From: Oscillospiraceae bacterium
GTDB lineage: Bacteria > Bacillota > Clostridia > Oscillospirales > Oscillospiraceae
Length of the DNA: 64,000 nt
Reading direction: 5' to 3'
Assembly (NCBI GenBank): GCA_015067435.1
Contig: SVMM01000010.1
Coordinates: 62,001 to 126,000, forward strand
Below the pieces are notes generated by a model. The model had not been told where the DNA came from. It was given only the letters and a program-made list of their open reading frames with translations, and did not search any database. Numbering within the stretch: position 1 is the first letter of the stretch; every line of letters begins with the position of its first letter. Below, one piece after another: positions 58,701-64,000 of this stretch. A program made the position numbers and the translations under genes.

Positions 58701-61553
58701 ATGCCCGTCGCGCTCGAATCCTTCCGCACCATCGCCGCGCAGGTGCAGCTGCGCAAGGACGTGAGCGTCGCAAAGGTGGAGAAATACTACACCACCGACC
58801 TCGCGAGCGTGACCGACGCCAGCATTGAGATCGACATGGCGTTCTCCCTGCGCCCCATCTCCGTCAACGTCGAGGAATCCGTGCTGTGGGATCTGCTGCT
58901 GTGGTCGAACACGACGGTGGAGTTCGACCTCTACACGCGCGAGCGCAACTCCACCAACAGCAACCCGTGGCAGAAGGTCGTCTCCTCGGACAGCGCGGAT
59001 CACAGCGCCATCACGGTGCGCCCCAACTCCGGCGACTACATTGCCAAGGGCCGCTACTCGCACCTCGCCTACACCGTGCAGCCGAGCGTCCGCTCGACCC
59101 TCGACCCGGAGAAGACCTATGAGTACGCCATCCACTTCACCAAGGTCGGCGACATCAAGGAGACCATCGACCCCGCCACCCCCGGCGACGGCCGCAAGAC
59201 GTGGAACCAGGAGATCGCCTACCGCGTGACGGTCATCACCGCCGACACGCCCACCGCCTTCGACCGCCTCAACAGCTACTCCGGCGGTATCGGCGCCTCC
59301 GACTACGCCTGGATGAAGAACACGCAGAACGTGCTGGAGATCAACACCACGGATCAGAACTCCGACTACTTCACGCTCTACAAGTCCTTCTCCGACCGCA
59401 GCGCCCCGCTGTTCATCGAGGGCTATCCCTCCTTCGTCGCGCAGGACATCGGCGCGGACATCCGCGTCATGACCGACCGCGCCGGCACGATCTACTGGGT
59501 CGCCGCGCCCATCACCAGCGAGGACGACCTCACAAACTATTCTCCCGACATCCCGCCCACCGCCACGGTATCCGGCTCGTTTGACGCGGAGACGATCGCC
59601 ATTGACGGTGTGAAGCGCTTTGCGGCCTACTTCACGCCCACCGGCGGCTCGGCGAAGACGTATATCCCGCACAAGGGCAGCGACGATGGAGCGCCCTTCG
59701 CGCTGGAGCGTCCGACCATCAGCGCGATCTACAACCCGAACTTCGGCTCCACCCGCGTGCGCTCCGGCAGCATCAAGGTCACGGGCAGCGGCGTCCAGAC
59801 GATCCACATCTCCGATCTGACGCCCAGCACCGGCTACTATGTCTACTTCGTCACGCAGAGCGACGGTCAGGCGATCTATTCCGACAACACCACGCTCTAT
59901 CAGTTCTGGACCGAGGCGGTCAGCCGTCCGAAGCTGTACATCGACACGAACGGCTCCGCCGTCGCCAAGGTGCGCAGCCGCAACATGGACGCCGTGGCGG
60001 ATTACGCGATCTTCCTCAAGACCGGTCTGCCCAGCGAGCTGCGCCAGAAGTTCGACTCCGCCGGCGTGCTGGGCTCGAACCTCACCGCCTTCCACACCGC
60101 CTACGCGGAAAGCGCGCACCGCTACCGTCAGGATACGTTCACCGTCTACGACGCGCTGTGCGAGCAGGATGCCGAGGGCGGCACGCTCTACGACAAGTAC
60201 GCCTCCACCGATCACAAGGACGCGCTGCGCAAGCTCATCACCGGCCAGACCTACTCGCAGGGCCGCGTGAACAGTTCGGCGAACGTGCCGCTGACGCAGG
60301 ACGTCGTCGACGCGGTGGACTGCGAGGCGGAGTACGGCATCCAGCCCAACCTCGAATACCTGTTCATCGCCTCCGCGCGCAGCCTGCTCGCCGCCGAGGG
60401 CTCCGACGCCAACTCCTACGGCTTCTGCGCCTACGAGCCCATTTTCATCGTCGACAACACCGCGCCGAAGATCGTCTCCATCGCCGGCGAAGCGCACATG
60501 AACCTGATGTCCACGGATCAGGAGATGGGCGGCGGCTACACCGTCAAGAAAAACACCATGTCCGGCAAGATCTACCTGATCTTCGACAAGGACATCTACT
60601 ACTACAAGGACGCCGCCACCAACCTGCCCTTCAGCACGGGCACCGTGACCGACAACACCAAGGTCGGCTACGACCGGTTCCAGTCCGACTCGAACGTCGA
60701 CTCGTCCTTCCAGCCGATCGCCGGCACCGCAACGGGCAGCGACAACGTCAACGGCATCACGCTTGAGTTCAAGAACGTGCCCAGCGGCAAGATGTTCTAC
60801 GCCACCGCCAACCTCGTGAGCTACTACAGCAAGCTCGATCTGGAGGGCCAGCTCAAGCTCGCGCTGCGCTACGACACGGAAACGCAGAAGGTCTATGTCG
60901 ACATCGTCTCCAACCGCACCGACTGGTACAGCAAGGAGAGCGAGGCGCTGCCCACCGAGGTCCTGCTGCCCGCGGCGTCCGGCCTGACCCTGAGCACCTC
61001 CGCCATGACGCTGGAGTCCGGAAAAACCGCCGAGCTTACCGCGACCGTCACGCCGACCGGGTCGACCGGCGAAGTCCGCTGGACGGTCGAGCCCGCCGGT
61101 TACGTCGGCATTTCCCCCTCCTACGGCAACAAGATCTCCATCATTGCCGACACGGTCACGCCCAGCGGCGGCGTCACCGTCACCGCCCATCTGTACGTGG
61201 ACGGCAACGAGGTGACGGGCGCCAAAAAGGACTGCAAGGTCACGGTCGTGCCCACCACGGTCAAGACCATCACCCTGAGCAAGTCGTCGCTGACCTTCAG
61301 CGGCGGCATGCAGTCGATCACCGCCACGATCGACCCCGCCAACGCCGCCGATCTGGAGCTCATCGTCGGAGGTTATGACGAGAGCAAGCTTCTGGTGGAG
61401 GTCGTGGACTCGATGACGCCCAACGTCAAGACGATCTATATCTCACCCGCCAACGGCTTCACATCGGGCACCTACAACGGCTCCATTCTGATCCGGGCTC
61501 ACGACGGAGGCGGCGCGAGGGTCGTCCTGCCCGTTTCGCTCACGCTCAAGTAG
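55707..61553 (+). CDS. Giant S-layer-homology surface protein
   Basis: 1948 residues. Signal peptide (GAFVTALCLALSLMPALGTL, cut near AKA-AF at about 39). Three SLH domains at about 40-205 (NWGVVGGYPDGSLRPERNLT, DAWYHDDIGAAYNAGYFTGY, AGLIGGYPDGSYKPQNNITR) anchor it to the cell wall. Residues about 210-440 contain repeated strand units (STIAGDLYITGGLDLGDITL, LENVRVLGDIIVAGGG) suggesting a beta-helix. The long middle has fibronectin/Ig-like modules with the recurring phrase TSYDLYFWLTDADG/TAYDIYYVAKDRAG. The end (about 1750-1948) has Big2-type Ig folds (LTLSTSAMTLESGKTAELTA). Exported; role in S-layer or adhesion is inference. Downstream gene is another SLH protein, 11 bp away. Confidence 0.93.
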   Translation: MKRTKLTRIGRRLGAFVTALCLALSLMPALGTLVVPAKAAFSDDAMDKLHNWGVVGGYPDGSLRPERNLTRAEFVAMVNRAYGYTKTGDTPFIDVAPDAWYHDDIGAAYNAGYFTGYSPRMAHPDDELTREQAVVLLARNMRLDPVSGEVTEFSDGRSCSDWSRGYIRAAQQAGLIGGYPDGSYKPQNNITRGEMAVMLQRSLGTLINKPGVHTLSDVYGNVTISTPNTTLKDSTIAGDLYITGGLDLGDITLENVRVLGDIIVAGGGESQSGKDSIVLRNVEADSLLVDSIADQFVTVRAEGNTEIAETVLRSDSYVQDRTRPGQGLLNISLESADPGASFTLSGNLETVVNKTPDSTLTVAMGTVDSLTIDEHATNATLNLDINSTAMELNLDVATSVTGVGDIDKLYVNAAGTTVEMLPDTITIRPGLTSNIAGEDLNAAQAQESSSDPRLLAGYPKLKNIAPTSATSFYSANKAGTVYWAVSTTTDGSIPEDELVDPTEGNTRITLNGTLPITESNKEFTQALEKLTPDSNYYLSTVMVDARDRHSPVKVAAFSTPDNTVPAFLQGYPRIVQNTYKLELKENDDGTKERVPNFYAQAGVMANKSCQIYYALYPAGSAQPTGQQFRTGSLGKPIQSGVEDITKNVIWLRTFAGLEELTSYDLYFWLTDADGARSSAVQKLTFTTVDGTPPRFQYETPLVVGNPPATSIPTKVNVNENATVYWAVVKHGDDFTKFAETPADADTLTAIIAELTKQAITDEDVEKELDTLKRKIESGSGSARNGSSVVTASRDANISITGLTAETAYDIYYVAKDRAGNYSDVALLEGIRTLDTNPPTVRQEFSRTNEKGEPYADTDINLIFSEDIQRYPSTYVKNDDGTDKRDANGNLIPETLTSVAKDPEKLDEFLSNIISLYNDSGFDPTVPLKPYSQLTTDEEKASWTIDFSKATVKADPDTGEVTVTLSTSAGALNLKSGATYHFVFDNLQDLATTPNRMQNMPVALESFRTIAAQVQLRKDVSVAKVEKYYTTDLASVTDASIEIDMAFSLRPISVNVEESVLWDLLLWSNTTVEFDLYTRERNSTNSNPWQKVVSSDSADHSAITVRPNSGDYIAKGRYSHLAYTVQPSVRSTLDPEKTYEYAIHFTKVGDIKETIDPATPGDGRKTWNQEIAYRVTVITADTPTAFDRLNSYSGGIGASDYAWMKNTQNVLEINTTDQNSDYFTLYKSFSDRSAPLFIEGYPSFVAQDIGADIRVMTDRAGTIYWVAAPITSEDDLTNYSPDIPPTATVSGSFDAETIAIDGVKRFAAYFTPTGGSAKTYIPHKGSDDGAPFALERPTISAIYNPNFGSTRVRSGSIKVTGSGVQTIHISDLTPSTGYYVYFVTQSDGQAIYSDNTTLYQFWTEAVSRPKLYIDTNGSAVAKVRSRNMDAVADYAIFLKTGLPSELRQKFDSAGVLGSNLTAFHTAYAESAHRYRQDTFTVYDALCEQDAEGGTLYDKYASTDHKDALRKLITGQTYSQGRVNSSANVPLTQDVVDAVDCEAEYGIQPNLEYLFIASARSLLAAEGSDANSYGFCAYEPIFIVDNTAPKIVSIAGEAHMNLMSTDQEMGGGYTVKKNTMSGKIYLIFDKDIYYYKDAATNLPFSTGTVTDNTKVGYDRFQSDSNVDSSFQPIAGTATGSDNVNGITLEFKNVPSGKMFYATANLVSYYSKLDLEGQLKLALRYDTETQKVYVDIVSNRTDWYSKESEALPTEVLLPAASGLTLSTSAMTLESGKTAELTATVTPTGSTGEVRWTVEPAGYVGISPSYGNKISIIADTVTPSGGVTVTAHLYVDGNEVTGAKKDCKVTVVPTTVKTITLSKSSLTFSGGMQSITATIDPANAADLELIVGGYDESKLLVEVVDSMTPNVKTIYISPANGFTSGTYNGSILIRAHDGGGARVVLPVSLTLK

Positions 61554-61564
61554 GAGGTAACGCC

Positions 61565-64000
61565 ATGAAACGCAAGGCTTTCCGGCTGTCCGCCCTGCTG
61601 CTGGCGCTGGCGCTGCTGCTTCCCCCCGCGCTCCCCGCGCGCGCGGCGGAGGACAGCACGCCCGCCACGGCGAGCGTGGACGACATCCTTGTCACCCCCT
61701 CGCCCCGCGACGGCCATCTGGACTTCGGCGAGGCCGGGAACGTGGCGTCCATCTCCACGCGCGACAGCTTCAACGTCGAGCAGGTGATCTCGCCCGCCAT
61801 TTCGCTCGCCGCCGCCATCGGCAAGGTCTGCGATGATATGCTCACAGCGGGCGGCTATAAAAACGGTGCGCTGGACTATCTGTCCTACATCTCCGTTTCC
61901 GGCTCGCAGGGCGCGATCTACGACGGCTACAACAACGAGGGCGACACCGGCGCGGGCGTCGCGGGCATCCAGAAATACTATTACTCCGACACCGCGTCCA
62001 ACTACCGGGTGCAGAACATCCGCTTCGTGCCCAGCGCGTCGTTCAACGGGCAGGCGCTCGTCACCTACTACGGCTACTATCACCACACCGTCGTCGAGGA
62101 CGGCGAGGAGGTCGTCAAGCAGGGGACGTACGCCGGACGCATCTACATCACCGTCGGCAAGCAGGTGCCCGGCATTTCCTACTCTACCGACGGCGAGCCG
62201 GTGCGCTTCTCGTCGGAGGACTTCGTCACCTACTCCCTCGCCGTCACCGGGCGCACGTTCCGCTACATCACCTTCACGCTGCCCAGCAGCGAAAAAGGCT
62301 CGCTGTACTACAACTACCTCGACTCGTCTATCTACGATGCGGTGGTCGCGCCCGGCTCGGCGTACTACCGCAGCACCGCGCCGACGGTGAGCAACGTGTA
62401 CTTTGTCCCCAAGGAGGGCTATGCCGGCACATTTCTGCTGGCTTTCACCGGCGCGGACATCGCCGGAGCGACCATCAGCGGCGAGATCAACATCACCGTC
62501 ACGAACTACGGCCCCTCCCACACCCAGCCGCGGGTCGAGGGCCCCTTCGTGTACGAGGTGCTCTCCGGCCGCTCGGTCAGCCTCCACGACGGGGACACCG
62601 CGAACAACCGCTTCGAGGAGCAGTGCAAGAGCGAGCTGGGCGTGTCGTTCCTGTATTTCCGCTTCACCTCGCTGCCCAGCTCCTCGGAGGGCACGATCTA
62701 TGACGACAGCGTCGTCTCCGGCTCCGCGCGCTACGCCTCGGTCGGCACCGCGTACACGTCCCCCGCGAACATCCGCTTCGCCGCGGCGAGCGGGTTCAGC
62801 GGCGTCGTCTCCGTGCCCATCGTCATCACCGGTACGGACAACAGCTGGTTCGACGCCATGCTCCGCTTCGTCGTCACCAAGAGCGAGAACACGCCGCTGC
62901 GCTACACGGTGGAGCCGGAGAGCCGCGTGAACTTCATCGCCTCGGACTTTGCCGACGCCTGCTATGCCGCCACGGGTTACGACATCCAGCGCATCCACTT
63001 CGACGCGCTGCCCCCGTCGCATGCCGGCTCGCTGTACTGCAACGGAAACGAGCCGGTCAACTCCACCGCCAATACCTATTATTATAAAGACTCGCCGTAC
63101 AACTCCATGTCCGCCCTGAGCTTCCTTGCCAACGCCGGGTTCACCGGCTCGGTCGATATCCCGTTCACCGGATACGCCTACGGCTACAGCTCGTCCAACG
63201 GGCGGCTGTTCAACGGCGTCGTCACCGTGGTCTCCGCCAAGCAGGACACGAGCAGCAGCGAGGCGGCGCCCATCGGCGGCACGTCGCAGACGCTGAACTA
63301 CTACACCAACGGCATCGCTGTGTACCTCAACCCGTCGGAGCTGCTCGCCGCCGCGGCAACCGCGCTCTCCCGCACGCCGGCGGAGATCTACCTGAGCCGT
63401 CCGCGCGACGAGGCGGGCAAGCTGTGCCTCGACTTCGTCTCCCTCTCCCACTACAACGCGTTCAACCACCGCCAGCCCTACACGGTCTCCGACCTCTCGC
63501 GGGTCTCCTTCCTGCCCAAATCGGGCTTCAGCGGCACCGAGCAGATCACCTACACGGCGAAGGACGATCAGGGCAACAGCTTCACCGGAAACATCCGCTT
63601 TCACGTCGCGCCGCCCACGCGCTCGTCCTACTTCAGCGACATGACAGGCGTCGAGTGGGCAATCCCGGCGGTGGATTTCTTCCGCTACTACGGCGCGACG
63701 AACGGGACTTCGCTGAGCAACTTCTCCCCGAATCTCGGTATGCGCCGCGGCGACTTCATCCTGCTGCTCAGCCGCGCGTTCACCTTCCAGAGCGCGGGAA
63801 CCGCCAGCTTTGACGACGTGCCGCAGGATAAGTATTACGCCGCCGCCATCGCCAGCGCGAAGGCGCTGGGCATCGTCACCGGCGAGGCATTCACGCCGGA
63901 GCCTGTTCCGGGGCAGACGGAGCCGCCGGCGACCCAGTACCTTTTCCGTCCCGACGAGCCGATCAAGCGCGAGGACGCGGCGCTGTACCTCTATCGCGCG
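61565..64000 (+). CDS. Surface protein with C-terminal SLH domains (cut by window end)
   Basis: 812 codons are visible and the reading frame is open at the edge. ATG behind GGAGGT. Signal peptide (RLSALLLALALLLPPALPAR-A). Several modules of about 110 residues with the pattern F-x-P-x2-GFSGT-x2-I-x-Y-T (for example VSFLPKSGFSGTEQITYTAK) resemble cadherin-like/Ig repeats; the repeats differ enough to be old. SLH domains begin at about residue 695 (MTGVEWAIPAVDFFRYYGAT; ASFDDVPQDKYYAAAIASAK-ALGIVTG), so they are C-terminal here, unlike the N-terminal set in the preceding protein. Confidence 0.9.
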   Translation, partial: MKRKAFRLSALLLALALLLPPALPARAAEDSTPATASVDDILVTPSPRDGHLDFGEAGNVASISTRDSFNVEQVISPAISLAAAIGKVCDDMLTAGGYKNGALDYLSYISVSGSQGAIYDGYNNEGDTGAGVAGIQKYYYSDTASNYRVQNIRFVPSASFNGQALVTYYGYYHHTVVEDGEEVVKQGTYAGRIYITVGKQVPGISYSTDGEPVRFSSEDFVTYSLAVTGRTFRYITFTLPSSEKGSLYYNYLDSSIYDAVVAPGSAYYRSTAPTVSNVYFVPKEGYAGTFLLAFTGADIAGATISGEINITVTNYGPSHTQPRVEGPFVYEVLSGRSVSLHDGDTANNRFEEQCKSELGVSFLYFRFTSLPSSSEGTIYDDSVVSGSARYASVGTAYTSPANIRFAAASGFSGVVSVPIVITGTDNSWFDAMLRFVVTKSENTPLRYTVEPESRVNFIASDFADACYAATGYDIQRIHFDALPPSHAGSLYCNGNEPVNSTANTYYYKDSPYNSMSALSFLANAGFTGSVDIPFTGYAYGYSSSNGRLFNGVVTVVSAKQDTSSSEAAPIGGTSQTLNYYTNGIAVYLNPSELLAAAATALSRTPAEIYLSRPRDEAGKLCLDFVSLSHYNAFNHRQPYTVSDLSRVSFLPKSGFSGTEQITYTAKDDQGNSFTGNIRFHVAPPTRSSYFSDMTGVEWAIPAVDFFRYYGATNGTSLSNFSPNLGMRRGDFILLLSRAFTFQSAGTASFDDVPQDKYYAAAIASAKALGIVTGEAFTPEPVPGQTEPPATQYLFRPDEPIKREDAALYLYRA

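Noticed and set aside
55374-61190. 1938-codon minus-strand open frame opposite the giant SLH gene
   Set aside because: Valine/arginine/glycine-rich translation with no domains; the plus strand encodes a clear signal peptide and SLH domains.

Overview
The window is a nearly complete flagellar and chemotaxis locus from a GC-rich, low-repeat genome, almost certainly a Gram-positive member of the Firmicutes (Clostridia; an Oscillospiraceae-like gut bacterium is my best guess). The reasons: FliY instead of FliN, a Bacillus-type CheC/CheD/CheV set, the FliW-CsrA pair, FlhO/FlhP-type rod proteins, no L- or P-ring genes (flgH, flgI), many TTG/GTG starts behind strong GGAGG ribosome sites, and S-layer-homology (SLH) proteins. 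The taxon assignment is inference.

Layout. (1) 1-2020: end of a sugar-type ABC uptake locus (lipoprotein binding protein, partial, and a LacI regulator with an operator-rich promoter), closed by a strong terminator belonging to a small YjfB-like motility protein. (2) 30083 down to 2339, all on the minus strand: one very long flagellar operon, flgB-flgC-fliE-fliF-fliG-fliH-fliI-fliJ-fliK-flgD-(TIGR02530-type gene)-flgE-flbD-motA-motB-fliM-fliY-cheY-fliO-fliP-fliQ-fliR-flhB-flhA-fliA-flhO-flhP-cheC-cheD-cheV-HDOD protein, with a sigma-A-type promoter before flgB. It makes basal body, export apparatus, hook, motor, switch, sigma-28 and CheY-P phosphatases. (3) 30316-37421: one chemoreceptor with its own promoter and terminator, then an unfamiliar module: degenerate FtsE-like ATPase, FtsA-like actin-fold protein, Trp-repeat single-pass membrane protein, and a divergent membrane-anchored coiled-coil cysteine peptidase. 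(4) 37451-41197: fliD-fliS-FliT-like chaperone under a sigma-28 (SigD/FliA) promoter, divergent from a ParA-like ATPase and a ComFB-domain protein. (5) 42820-48450: flgM-flgN-flgK-flgL-yviE-fliW-csrA, also from a sigma-28-type promoter. (6) 48498-53226: cheA-cheW-cheR-cheB from a third sigma-28-type promoter. (7) 53289 to the end, plus strand: YlqG/FliK-like protein, YlqH (FlhB C-domain fragment), PilZ c-di-GMP receptor, and two very large SLH surface proteins, the last cut by the window edge.

The logic is the usual two-tier flagellar hierarchy: the early operon builds the hook-basal body and makes FliA; FlgM (exported on hook completion) then frees FliA for the late operons (cap, junction proteins, chaperones, chemotaxis). 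No flagellin gene, no fliL and no flhF/flhG are present here.

The most interesting items are the five-fold array of a CheY-P-docking-like motif inside the FliY linker, the FtsE-like/FtsA-like/peptidase module inside a flagellar locus, and the ParA-ComFB pair back to back with fliD.
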